28,499 nucleotides of DNA from Clostridiales bacterium UBA7044. GTDB lineage: Bacteria > Bacillota > Clostridia > Oscillospirales > Oscillospiraceae. The notes under the pieces were generated by a model. It was not told the origin of the DNA and did not search any database. It saw only the letters and a list, made by a program, of their open reading frames with translations. Shown here piece after piece: positions 1 through 7,142 of the stretch; the stretch's first letter is position 1, and every line of letters begins with the position of its first letter. The stretch spans positions 1,442 to 29,940 of the forward strand of contig DLAP01000072.1 in the NCBI GenBank assembly GCA_002493965.1, read 5' to 3'. The position numbers and the translations under genes are program-made.

Positions 1-834
1 GCAGGGGGTGTAGGCGAAGAACTTCTTGGGAAGGTCCTTTTCGGTGAGAATTTCATCCCGGTATACGGAGGCCAGGGCCGCTTCGGCGGTGGGCAGCATA
101 TAGAAGGTGGAGCCTTCAATGGGATGGTTGGCGATCTTAAAGACCTCGTCGGCAAACTTGGGGAACTGACCGGCGGTTTCGCCGCAGGCGTACTCCAGCA
201 TATGAGGGGGCAGGATCATTTCGTAGCCGTCGGCAATGTGGGTGTCGATGAAGTAGTTCAGCAGCGCCCATTCCAGTCTTGCGCCCATGCCAGTGTACAT
301 CCAGTTGCCGGCGCCTGCCAGCTTCACGCCCCGCTCGTAGTCGATAAGACCCAGGTCTGTGCACAGGTCCACATGGTGCTTGGGCTCAAAGTCAAAGGAA
401 TGCTTCTCCCCGATGTAGCGCAGGGGCTGGTTATTTTCCTTACCGCCGGGCAGCAGGTCGGGGTCGGGCAGGTTGGGCAAACTCAGCATAGCGGTGCGGT
501 ACTCGGCGGACAGCTCCTTGAGAAGTTTGGTGTCCGCTTCGTTTTCCGCGTCCAGGGTCATGGCGGCGGCCTTGTTCTCCTCAATCTGTGCGTCCAGGGC
601 GGCAGTCTCCTCACCGGACTTTTCTGCCTTCTTCTTCATGCCGAAGAGCTTGCCGTTTTCCTTGGCCAGCTTATTCTTCTGAGCGGTGCGGGCCTCAGAG
701 GAGGTCTTCAGGGAGCGGATTTGTACGTCCAGCTCCAGAATCCGGTCTACGACAGCGTCGCAGTCTACTTCCTTGGCTTTCAGTCCGGCCTTGACAGCGT
801 CGGGATTTTCCTTGATTTTCTTGATGTCTAACAT
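1..834 (-). CDS. serS: Seryl-tRNA synthetase, N-terminal two thirds (3' end outside window)
   Basis: This gene charges tRNA-Ser with serine in the cytoplasm, a class II aminoacyl-tRNA synthetase. The 278 visible codons begin MLDIKKIKENPDAV and run into a long, lysine/glutamate-rich helical arm (about residues 30-100) that in this family clasps the tRNA long arm. The catalytic domain follows, with the TAEAAL segment that recognises serine near residue 258. Translation is still open at base 1, so the motif 2 and motif 3 regions lie outside; the family is usually about 420-430 residues. The start at 834 is supported by AAAGGAGAGG upstream. It is the last gene of the leftward soj-spo0J-pspC cluster, about 30 bases after pspC. 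Identification is firm; the truncation is only the window edge. Confidence 0.96.
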   Translation of the reverse strand, partial: MLDIKKIKENPDAVKAGLKAKEVDCDAVVDRILELDVQIRSLKTSSEARTAQKNKLAKENGKLFGMKKKAEKSGEETAALDAQIEENKAAAMTLDAENEADTKLLKELSAEYRTAMLSLPNLPDPDLLPGGKENNQPLRYIGEKHSFDFEPKHHVDLCTDLGLIDYERGVKLAGAGNWMYTGMGARLEWALLNYFIDTHIADGYEMILPPHMLEYACGETAGQFPKFADEVFKIANHPIEGSTFYMLPTAEAALASVYRDEILTEKDLPKKFFAYTPC

Positions 835-863
835 GGCTTCTTACCTCTCCTTTTTGGATGAAA

Positions 864-1070
864 TCAGTTTGCGTCAACAATATTGGCGGGTCTTTCCGGG
901 ATAATCAGCATGGCAATAAAATAACACAGGATCCCGCTGCCGCCCATCAGGCAGAAGATGATCCATGCCAGACGAATGATGGTGGAGTCCACGTCAAAGT
1001 ATTCGGCGATGCCGCCGCAGATGCCGTCGATCTTTTTGTCGGTCCGGGATTTATACAGCTTTTTCTTCAT
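864..1070 (-). CDS. Small PspC-domain membrane protein
   Basis: A 68-residue protein that is almost entirely a PspC domain. It starts MKKKLYKSRTDKKIDGICGG, continues with the conserved GGIAEYFDVDSTIIRLAWI pattern, and has one hydrophobic segment (about residues 33-58). PspC domains occur in phage-shock-type envelope stress systems and as free-standing small membrane proteins in Firmicutes, where their exact role is often unknown. The start at 1070 has a good AAGGAGAG site seven to eight bases upstream. It lies 12 bases after spo0J and about 30 bases before serS, so it is probably co-transcribed with both. No pspA-like partner is present here. Family assignment is strong; function in this position is open. 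Confidence 0.9.
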   Translation of the reverse strand: MKKKLYKSRTDKKIDGICGGIAEYFDVDSTIIRLAWIIFCLMGGSGILCYFIAMLIIPERPANIVDAN

Positions 1071-1082
1071 AATACGCTCTCC

Positions 1083-1949
1083 TTATTTTTGAATGGTCAT
1101 CAGGGCTTCCAGCAGAGCCTGCAGGTCGTCCTGTCCGTAAAATTCCAATTCGAAGCGCCCCTTGCGTTTCCCATTTACAATGGTCACTTTTCGTCCCAGG
1201 TGCTTGCTCAGATTTTTTTCGCACTCTGCTACATAGTCCACGGCAAAAACCTCCTTCTCCTTGGGGGCAGGGGGCTTCCTTATGTTTTTGCAGAGGGTTT
1301 CCGCCTGCCGGACGGACAGGGAAAGGGCAATGATCTTTTTTGCCGCCTCCTGCTGCTTCTTCGGCTCCTTCAGCGTCAGAATGGCTCTGGCGTGACCGGC
1401 AGTGATTTCCCCGGTTCGCAGCAGCTCCAGCACCTCCGGGCACAGTCCCAGCAGCCGCAGGGCGTTTGCCACGGCGGGACGGGATTTTCCCACCCGAGCG
1501 GCGGCGTCCTCCTGGGTCAGGCCGTACTCGTCAATCAGGGAGCGGTAGCCCAAGGCTTCTTCCACCGGATTTAAGTCCTGCCGCTGGAGATTCTCAATGA
1601 GCGCCAGCTCCATGGCCTTCCTGTCGTCCGCTTCTATAATCACGGCGGGAATATCGCTTAAATTTGCCAGCCGTGCCGCCCGCCAGCGCCGCTCTCCGGC
1701 GATGATCTGGTAATAGCCCGTGCCGGTTTCCCGGACGGTCAGGGGCTGAATCACCCCGTGGACGGCGATGGAATCCGCCAGGGCCTGGAGTTCCTCCTCA
1801 TCAAAATCCTGTCGGGGCTGATCCGGGTTGGGTTCTACCTTGTAAATCGGCAAAAGCTGATAGGGGCTTTTCTCTGAGGTTTCCGCCGGGAAATCTTCAA
1901 TCAGGGCCCCCAGGCCTCTGCCAAGACCTTTCTTTGCTGCCAAGTGCAT
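1083..1949 (-). CDS. spo0J: Chromosome partitioning protein ParB/Spo0J
   Basis: A centromere-binding CTPase that loads at parS, spreads along DNA and recruits SMC for origin segregation. The 288-residue product starts with the Soj-stimulating N-terminal motif GLGRGLGALI (about residues 9-18). It carries the NPDQPRQDFDEEEL segment, the GERRWRAA CTP-binding box (about residues 85-92), a helix-turn-helix region around TQEDAAARVGKSRPAVANAL, and a C-terminal dimerisation region. The start ATG at 1949 has GGAAAGGA upstream. It follows soj with a gap of about 53 bases that contains a heptamer repeat and a small hairpin. Two parS sites lie upstream of soj, as expected for an origin-proximal soj-spo0J locus. 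Confidence 0.96.
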   Translation of the reverse strand: MHLAAKKGLGRGLGALIEDFPAETSEKSPYQLLPIYKVEPNPDQPRQDFDEEELQALADSIAVHGVIQPLTVRETGTGYYQIIAGERRWRAARLANLSDIPAVIIEADDRKAMELALIENLQRQDLNPVEEALGYRSLIDEYGLTQEDAAARVGKSRPAVANALRLLGLCPEVLELLRTGEITAGHARAILTLKEPKKQQEAAKKIIALSLSVRQAETLCKNIRKPPAPKEKEVFAVDYVAECEKNLSKHLGRKVTIVNGKRKGRFELEFYGQDDLQALLEALMTIQK

Positions 1950-1961
1950 CCGTCCTTTCCT

Positions 1962-1982
1962 TCTTCACGATTCACGTTTCAC
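1962..1982 (-). repeat. Degenerate GTGAANN heptamer repeat, three copies
   Basis: Read on the minus strand, this stretch is GTGAAAC, GTGAATC, GTGAAGA in direct succession. It lies just upstream of the spo0J ribosome binding site. The same heptamer, in purer form, occurs in at least five copies at the right end of the window. Three degenerate copies alone could arise by chance, so the link rests on the shared period and core. Confidence 0.55.
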
Positions 1983-2002
1983 TCCCCCGCTGGGGAATGC
2001 CG

Positions 2003-2758
2003 CTATAGCTTCTTTTGAATCTCTTCCGCCATGGCGCGATAAGCTACCGCACCCCGGCTGCTGCGGTCATATTCCGTGACAGGCAGCCCATGGCTGGGAG
2101 CCTCCGCCAGACGGATGTTCCGGGGAATCACCGTGGCGAACACCTTGCCGGGGAAATGCCGCCGGACCTCCTGGGCTACCTGGGCGGAAAAGTTGGTTCG
2201 GCCGTCAAACATGGTCAGTGCCACACCGAAAATCTCCAACCGTGGATTCATCCGCCGCTTCACCATCCTGAGTGTCCCCATCAGATCGCTTAATCCCTCC
2301 AGGGCAAAGTACTCGCACTGCACTGGAACCAGGATCCCGTCGGCGGCGCACAGACCGTTCAGGGTCAGCAGCTCCAGGGAGGGAGGACAGTCAATGAAAA
2401 TGAGGTCGTAATCATTTCGTATGCTGTGGAGGGCCTTTTCCAATTGCCCCTCCCGATGGGGGGTATCGATCAGCTCCACAGCAGCCCCGGCCAGCTCGGA
2501 ACCGGAGGGGAGAATGTCTCCATAGGGGGTGTGAAGAATGGCGTCCGTTGCCGGTACCTCGTTGATTACCACATCGTAGACGGAGTGCCGGATCTTCCGC
2601 TTGTCCACGCCTATGCCGGAGGTGGCGTTTGCCTGGGGGTCAAAGTCGCACAGCAGCACCTTCACGCCCAAGCTCTTGAGAGCCGCTGTCAGGTTTACGG
2701 CGGTGGTGGTTTTTCCCACGCCGCCCTTCTGATTGACCACTGCAATGATTCTACCCAT
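2003..2758 (-). CDS. soj: Chromosome partitioning ATPase ParA/Soj
   Basis: A deviant-Walker ATPase that binds DNA nonspecifically when ATP-bound and works with ParB on origin positioning and, in Bacillus, control of DnaA. The 251-residue product begins MGRIIAVVNQKGGVGKTTTA, with the KGGVGKTTT Walker A loop at residues 11-19. It has the DFDPQANAT segment near residue 38 and the Walker B-like IFIDCPPSL near residue 120. Length is typical of chromosomal Soj. The ATG at 2758 has AGCAGGAGAAG upstream. Two parS sites lie 30 to 85 bases upstream, so ParB spreading could affect its expression, although that is inference. spo0J follows on the same strand. Confidence 0.97.
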   Translation of the reverse strand: MGRIIAVVNQKGGVGKTTTAVNLTAALKSLGVKVLLCDFDPQANATSGIGVDKRKIRHSVYDVVINEVPATDAILHTPYGDILPSGSELAGAAVELIDTPHREGQLEKALHSIRNDYDLIFIDCPPSLELLTLNGLCAADGILVPVQCEYFALEGLSDLMGTLRMVKRRMNPRLEIFGVALTMFDGRTNFSAQVAQEVRRHFPGKVFATVIPRNIRLAEAPSHGLPVTEYDRSSRGAVAYRAMAEEIQKKL

Positions 2759-2788
2759 TTTGCTTCTCCTGCTTCTCTCTATCGGAAT

Positions 2789-2804
2789 TGTTTCACATGA
2801 AACA
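2789..2804. promoter_or_regulatory. parS site 1
   Basis: TGTTTCACATGAAACA matches the Bacillus-type parS consensus TGTTTCACGTGAAACA at 15 of 16 positions. It lies about 30 bases upstream of the soj start codon, inside its leader. Confidence 0.88.
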
Positions 2805-2826
2805 TTTTAACGGTTCCCACCCAAAA

Positions 2827-2842
2827 AGTTTCACGTGAAACA
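2827..2842. promoter_or_regulatory. parS site 2
   Basis: AGTTTCACGTGAAACA contains the perfect palindromic core GTTTCACGTGAAAC; only the first base departs from consensus. It abuts the stop codon of the leftward zinc-ribbon gene (TGA at 2845-2843) and lies 22 bases from site 1. Confidence 0.92.
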
Positions 2843-3232
2843 TCAATGCTCCGGCGTGACCGCCGCCTGTCCGCCTGTGGAGGCAGGGACGGTGGAGGCG
2901 GGGACAGTGGAGATGATGGCGGTGTAGTTCTGCCCCGGACGGAACTGAGGGCGGGGCAGCACCCGCCACCACACCACAGCCAGCACGGCCAGGACCAGAA
3001 GCGTGGCAATCCACAGGACCGTCAGGGTGCGGATCCGCTTTTTCATCCCTTTGATCTGCTCTTCGGGAGAAATGGTCCGCCGCTTGGGGGCTTTCTTGGG
3101 GACAACCCGTTCCTGCGCGGGAAGCACCACGGGGGTTCCCGGACGAACGGGATATCGCTGCATCTCCAGCAGGCATTCCGAACAGAAGACAGCGCCTTCC
3201 TCCGTGTCCCTTCCACATTTCAGGCAGCCCAT
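2843..3232 (-). CDS. Zinc-ribbon single-pass membrane protein, unknown function
   Basis: A 129-residue protein I cannot assign to a named family. It starts MGCLKCGRDTEEGAVFCSEC, a CxxC-CxxC zinc ribbon (Cys3, Cys6, Cys17, Cys20). A lysine/arginine-rich stretch (residues 46-68) leads into one membrane helix (about residues 71-89) and a short Thr/Ser-rich tail. The basic side before the helix predicts the ribbon is cytoplasmic. A longer upstream reading is open, but the ATG at 3232 has AGAGGAGGTG at ideal spacing. It is the first gene of the leftward cluster, directly upstream of the parS pair and soj, so a link to nucleoid or envelope organisation is possible but unproven. Confidence 0.85.
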   Translation of the reverse strand: MGCLKCGRDTEEGAVFCSECLLEMQRYPVRPGTPVVLPAQERVVPKKAPKRRTISPEEQIKGMKKRIRTLTVLWIATLLVLAVLAVVWWRVLPRPQFRPGQNYTAIISTVPASTVPASTGGQAAVTPEH

Positions 3233-3263
3233 GACCACACCTCCTCTTTTTCTGTAGCAACTA

Positions 3264-3292
3264 TTGTACAACATATTTTTCCGTTCGTAAAG
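3264..3292 (-). promoter_or_regulatory. Promoter for the zinc-ribbon/soj cluster
   Basis: On the minus strand, TTTACG (3292-3287) and TACAAT (3269-3264) are separated by 17 bases, about 30 bases before the zinc-ribbon start codon. The -10 is good and the -35 is moderate. Confidence 0.6.
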
Positions 3293-3385
3293 AGGGGAAT
3301 TGCTGCTCTGCCAGAGAAAAATCAGGAAAAGCAAACCGCCGTTTCAGCAGATTTTAAGGTTTACACATTTTTAACAGAAGAGAAG

Positions 3386-3413
3386 TTGACAAAAGGGGAG
3401 GCTATGGTATGAT
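3386..3413 (+). promoter_or_regulatory. Promoter for the SPFH gene pair
   Basis: A consensus -35 TTGACA (3386-3391) is followed after 16 bases by TATGAT (3408-3413). It stands divergent to the zinc-ribbon promoter in the 319-base gap 3233-3551. The remaining leader to 3551 shows only a weak stem near 3450-3470 and no gene. Confidence 0.65.
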
Positions 3414-3551
3414 AATTCCAGGAAGGCAAACGGGTAATTTGCTGAAACAGAGGTGTTAGACCCCTCTATTTTGCGAAAACGATCCTGTTTGATTCGCTTG
3501 TATTGTGATAAGATTGAGACTGTAAACCAAAAAGGAAAGGAAGAAAACCAT

Positions 3552-4550
3552 ATGGATGAAAACGGAACCTATTCCTGGACACCCAAGCAGGAGCCGCCCA
3601 AAAGAAAAATCAGCGCCCGGGGCATCGTCCGCAGAGTGGTGATCGGCCTGGTGGTGGTTCTGGTACTGGTTATGGCCGGGACCTGCTTCTATACCGTGGA
3701 CGACAAGCAGCAGGCGGTGGTGACTACCTTCGGAAAGGTGACGGACGTCACCGACGCCGGTGTCCACTTCAAGCTGCCCTTTGGAATTCAGAGCGTACAG
3801 AAGGTGGACGTGAACGTGTACCAGCAGATCAAGCTGGGCTATGACAATAACGACCAGTTCAACACCCACGAAAGCTCCATGATCACCGGCGACTACAACA
3901 TTGTGAATGTGGACTTCTTCGTGGAGTACAAGGTCTCCAACCCGGTGCAGTATCTCTACTCCTCCAACGATCCTGTCACCATCCTCCGGAACCTGATCCA
4001 GAGCCAGGTCCGCAACGTGGTGGGCTCCTCCACCGTGGACGCGGTGCTTACCGACGGCAAGGAAAACATTCAGATGCAGGTCAAGGAGCTGGTGACGCAG
4101 ATTCTGGAGGAATACGACATCGGCCTGAGCCTGGTGGACGTGAAGATCCAGGACGCAGAGCCTCCCACGACGGAGGTCATTGAAGCCTTCAAGGCGGTGG
4201 AGACGGCAAAGCAGCAGGCGGAGACGGTGATCAACGATGCCAAGGCCTACCAGAACGCCCAGATCCCCAAGGCCCAGGCGGAGGCGGACAAGCTGACCCA
4301 GAACGCCGAATACTTAAAACAGAACCGGATCAACGAGGCCGTGGAGCAGGTGGCCATGTTTGAGGCCATGTACGAGCAGTACGCCAAGAACCCTGCCATT
4401 ACCCGCTCCCGGATGTATTATGAGGCCATCACAGAGGTGCTGCCTGGTGTGAAGCTGTATGTGAACACCAGCAGCGCAGACGGCGGCGACGTACAAATGA
4501 TTCTGCCCCTGGAGGGCTTTGTGGAAACCCAGGGAGGTGACGCCCAGTGA
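3552..4550 (+). CDS. hflK: SPFH/band 7 membrane protein, HflK-like
   Basis: A 332-residue prohibitin-family protein. It has a short basic N-terminal tail, one membrane helix (about residues 25-48) and an SPFH domain beginning FYTVDDKQQAVVTTFGKV. A long charged, alanine/glutamine-rich coiled coil follows (about residues 195-265), then a hydrophobic C-terminal end. In E. coli, HflK and HflC form a large cage around FtsH and limit its proteolysis; other SPFH proteins organise membrane microdomains. The ATG at 3552 is chosen because AGGAAAGGAAG stands just upstream and the sequence before it looks non-coding. Its stop overlaps the GTG start of the HflC-like gene by four bases, indicating translational coupling. 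FtsH itself is not in the window. Confidence 0.88.
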   Translation: MDENGTYSWTPKQEPPKRKISARGIVRRVVIGLVVVLVLVMAGTCFYTVDDKQQAVVTTFGKVTDVTDAGVHFKLPFGIQSVQKVDVNVYQQIKLGYDNNDQFNTHESSMITGDYNIVNVDFFVEYKVSNPVQYLYSSNDPVTILRNLIQSQVRNVVGSSTVDAVLTDGKENIQMQVKELVTQILEEYDIGLSLVDVKIQDAEPPTTEVIEAFKAVETAKQQAETVINDAKAYQNAQIPKAQAEADKLTQNAEYLKQNRINEAVEQVAMFEAMYEQYAKNPAITRSRMYYEAITEVLPGVKLYVNTSSADGGDVQMILPLEGFVETQGGDAQ

Positions 4551-5425
4551 AAAAACGGAATGTTTTCCTGATCGTGATTGTGGTGCTGGCACTGGTTTTA
4601 GCAGCGGAATGCCTGTTCACCGTCCGGGAGGACGAGTACGCCTGCACGGTCCGGTTCAGTAAAATCATCGACACCACATCGGAGGCGGGCCTGCATTTTA
4701 AGCTTCCCTTTATGGACAGCGTGAAGTATTTTAGTAAAGCGACACAGCTTTACGACATTCCGCCCTCTGAGGTGCTGACCTCCGACAAGCAGAATATGAC
4801 CGTGGACTGCTATATCCTCTGGTCCATCTCCGACCCCAAGCTGTTCTATCAGACCCTGGGCACCAAAGCGATCGCCGAGCAGCGTCTGGACGCCCTGACC
4901 TATAACGAGCTGAAAACCGTTATGGGCACCCTGGCCCAGGCGGATATCATCAACATGGACGACGCCTCCAAGCGCAACGACATCTACGGCGGTATCGCCA
5001 CCGACGTGGACGCTCTGGCCAGAACCTACGGCATCCGGGTGGAGGACGTGAAGATTAAGCAGTTCGATCTGCCAGAAAGCAACTTAAACGCCGTCTACAA
5101 CCGGATGATCTCCGAGCGGAACCAGATGGCGGAGAAGTACACCGCCGACGGCAACTACGAAGCTTCCATCATCCGCAATGACGTGGATAAGCAGGTGAAC
5201 ATCCTGGTGTCTGACGCCAAGGCCCAGGCTGCCCAGTTGGAGGCGGAGGGCGAGCAGAAGTACATGGAAATGCTGGCGGAAGCCTACGATACGGAAGACA
5301 AGAAGGAGTTTTACGAGTTTACCAAGGCCCTGGAAGCTCTGAAGGCCAGTCTGAACGGCGACGAAAAGACCGTGATTCTGGACGGAAACTCGGAGCTTGC
5401 CCAGATCCTTGCCGGGGCGAAATAA
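4547..5425 (+). CDS. hflC: SPFH/band 7 membrane protein, HflC-like
   Basis: A 292-residue partner of the preceding gene. One N-terminal membrane helix (about residues 5-22) is followed by the SPFH domain, starting TVREDEYACTVRFSKIID. A helical region rich in Ala/Glu/Gln comes next (about residues 185-250), with DAKAQAAQLEAEGEQKYMEM typical of HflC. The gene starts with GTG at 4547, overlapping the HflK-like stop codon by four bases, and the AGGGAGGTGA before it supports this start. It ends 26 bases before a strong hairpin terminator. HflK and HflC form an alternating hetero-oligomer in known systems, and the tight overlap fits equimolar production. Confidence 0.9.
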   Translation: MKKRNVFLIVIVVLALVLAAECLFTVREDEYACTVRFSKIIDTTSEAGLHFKLPFMDSVKYFSKATQLYDIPPSEVLTSDKQNMTVDCYILWSISDPKLFYQTLGTKAIAEQRLDALTYNELKTVMGTLAQADIINMDDASKRNDIYGGIATDVDALARTYGIRVEDVKIKQFDLPESNLNAVYNRMISERNQMAEKYTADGNYEASIIRNDVDKQVNILVSDAKAQAAQLEAEGEQKYMEMLAEAYDTEDKKEFYEFTKALEALKASLNGDEKTVILDGNSELAQILAGAK

Positions 5426-5451
5426 CCGCCGGATCCACGGAACAAAAAATG

Positions 5452-5491
5452 AGCGATACCTGATCAAAAGAACCGGGTATCGCTTGTTTTT
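5452..5491. terminator. Bidirectional intrinsic terminator
   Basis: AGCGATACC (5452-5460) pairs perfectly with GGTATCGCT (5476-5484). A T-rich tail follows on the plus strand, and an A-run precedes it, which reads as a T-run on the minus strand. It lies between the convergent HflC-like and ribokinase genes and can serve both. Confidence 0.8.
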
Positions 5492-5499
5492 CGCGGCAA

Positions 5500-5533
5500 C
5501 CCCCTGATACGGGCATGGTCCCGTATCAGGGGG
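5500..5533. terminator. Second perfect hairpin between convergent genes
   Basis: CCCCCTGATACGGG (5500-5513) and CCCGTATCAGGGGG (5520-5533) form a perfect 14-base stem with a six-base loop. The plus-strand tail AGTTTCTATTT is only moderately T-rich. It is probably a backup terminator for the SPFH operon. Confidence 0.6.
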
Positions 5534-5562
5534 AGTTTCTATTTGGGTCAGGTTAGCCCCAA

Positions 5563-6453
5563 TCAGAATTCCGCCCGGAGCACTTCTTCCCTGGTGGGGA
5601 TGGACACGGAAGCGCCCTTACGGCTTACGGAAATGGCCGCGGCTTTTGTGGCCTCTTCCAGGGCCTGCTCCAAGGGCTCTCCTGCGGCGATGCCGGCGAT
5701 GAAGAAGCCGGAGAAGGTATCGCCGGCGGCAGTGGTGTCCACAGCCTTCACTTTTTTCGCCGCGACGCTCAGACGCCGGGATTTGTCCTGATAGATGCAG
5801 CCCCGAGACCCAAGGGTAAGCACCACCCGGCTCTCGGGGTACTTTTTCAGCAGCAGCTGGGGATATTGTTCCTCCGGTACCTCTTCGCCGCAGATATCCC
5901 TTGCCTCCACCTCATTGAGGAGAAAGTAGCGCACATAGGATAGGGGCATTTCCAGCAGGGCCGGGGACATGGGAGAGGGATTAAATACAATCGTCAATCC
6001 GGCCTTCCCGGCTGCCTCCATCAGGTAGCCCAGCTCGCTGATCTCATTTTGCAGCACCAGGATGTCACCGGGAGCGAAAAAGGAAAGAGTTTCGTCGATT
6101 TGCTCCCGGGTGATCTGCTGATTCGCGCCGCCAAAGAGGAGAATGCAGTTTTCTCCCTGGGCGTTTACCTGGATAATGGCGTGACCGGTGGGACAGGGAA
6201 GGCGGCGAACCAGCTTGCAGTCAACGCCGCTATGCTTCAGGGCATCCACCAGCATACCGCCGTCGGCTTGCCCAACGGCACCGGCGTGATAAACTTGTGC
6301 GCCTGCCCGGGCCAGGGCAATGGACTGATTCAGCCCTTTGCCGCCGCAAAAGGTGTTCAACTCGCCCGCTGCCATGGTTTCACCGGGGCGGATAAAATGG
6401 GGAACCTGATAGACCCGGTCCAGATTTAAAGAACCAAAGCTGAGAAGTTTCAT
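5563..6453 (-). CDS. rbsK: Ribokinase (PfkB family sugar kinase)
   Basis: A cytoplasmic kinase expected to phosphorylate ribose to ribose 5-phosphate with ATP. The 296-residue product opens with the PfkB-type KLLSFGSLNLDRVYQVPHF and has the GGKGLNQSIALARAG substrate-binding motif (GG at residues 37-38). It ends with the family signature DTTAAGDTFSGFF, placing the catalytic base at Asp245. A related PfkB sugar kinase cannot be excluded, but the GGKGLNQS motif fits ribokinase well. The start at 6453 has TAAGGAG, which overlaps the stop codon of the truncated gene upstream. That indicates it was once a downstream member of an operon that has lost its 5' end; no convincing promoter of its own is visible. 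Confidence 0.9.
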   Translation of the reverse strand: MKLLSFGSLNLDRVYQVPHFIRPGETMAAGELNTFCGGKGLNQSIALARAGAQVYHAGAVGQADGGMLVDALKHSGVDCKLVRRLPCPTGHAIIQVNAQGENCILLFGGANQQITREQIDETLSFFAPGDILVLQNEISELGYLMEAAGKAGLTIVFNPSPMSPALLEMPLSYVRYFLLNEVEARDICGEEVPEEQYPQLLLKKYPESRVVLTLGSRGCIYQDKSRRLSVAAKKVKAVDTTAAGDTFSGFFIAGIAAGEPLEQALEEATKAAAISVSRKGASVSIPTREEVLRAEF

Positions 6454-6465
6454 ATGCCATTCTCC

Positions 6466-6738
6466 TTACAGATCCTGATAAGTGAAGTTTCCAAAGGCGG
6501 TGCGACCCATCTTGCAGGAACCGCAGCCGAACATACCGTGGTCATAGGCATCATCCGCCACTTCCAGCAGACGCTGGCCATCGACGGTCAGGGAAATCTG
6601 ATTGCCGTTGCAGCAGACCTCCACCTGATAGGTTTTACCCAGTTCCCAGTCAAAGCCGCATTCCGCCAGGGTGGTGTAGCCAAAATCGTTTTTCAGGATC
6701 ACGGTGTTTCCATTGGCGCCAAAGCCTGCGGCGTAGCC
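6466..6738 (-). pseudogene. 3' remnant: concanavalin-like C-terminal domain (probably of an ADP-ribosylglycohydrolase)
   Basis: On the minus strand, about 90 residues from GYAAGFGANGNTVILKNDFG to the stop look like a beta-sandwich laminin-G/concanavalin-like domain. The pattern of a bound-ligand strand, then GKTYQVEV, NGNQISLTVDGQRLLEV and GMFGCG is typical. Upstream of about 6738 the frame stays open but is antisense to a citF fragment and resembles nothing, so the 5' part of the gene is gone. Such domains are appended to long ADP-ribosylglycohydrolases in Clostridia, and these enzymes often neighbour ribokinase; that identity is inference. The ribokinase start codon follows 12 bases after its stop. 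Confidence 0.6.
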
Positions 6739-6744
6739 CCTCTG

Positions 6745-7110
6745 GGCGGCCTGGGCGGCGGCCCGGATGTGGCAGAGGAAGCGGATGTGTCCATTGTGGT
6801 GCTCCCCATTGTTCGGGGCCGCACGCCCTCTATTGTAAACCGGGTGTTCACCTGCTGCACACCCGGCCAGTGTGTTGCCTGCGTGGTAACACAGGCTGGC
6901 ATCGCACTGAACCCCAGCCACCGAAACTATGAAATGCTGAAACGGGATCTGGCCTCGGCGGGCATCCAAACCGTTTCCATCGAATCTCTGCGGGATCTGG
7001 CTCTGTCCATTACCGGGACGCCCAAGCCCATTGAGACCACGGAGGAAGTGGTGGCAATTGTGGAGGCCAGAGACGGAACCGTGATGGACGTGATCCGCCG
7101 GATCCGATAA
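6745..7110 (+). pseudogene. citF: 3' remnant of citrate lyase alpha subunit
   Basis: About 121 codons ending at TAA (7108-7110) match the C-terminal part of CitF, the citrate:acetyl-ACP transferase subunit of citrate lyase. Recognisable features are SIVVLPIVRGRTPSIVNRVF, the VVTQAGIALNP segment and the ending PIETTEEVVAIVEARDGTV followed by a short basic tail. Intact CitF is around 500 residues, so roughly three quarters is missing at the 5' side. The fragment begins abruptly where the opposite-strand beta-sandwich remnant stops. No citD, citE, citC or citX is in the window. The reading frame continues upstream by chance but looks non-coding. It is unlikely to yield an active protein. Confidence 0.78.
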
Positions 7111-7142
7111 CCGCGCGAAACAGCGCAAGAGGAGAAACGCAA

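Noticed and set aside
6454..6744. Upstream half of the open frame that leads into the citF fragment
   Set aside because: It is antisense to the beta-sandwich remnant and does not resemble CitF; the frame is open only by chance.
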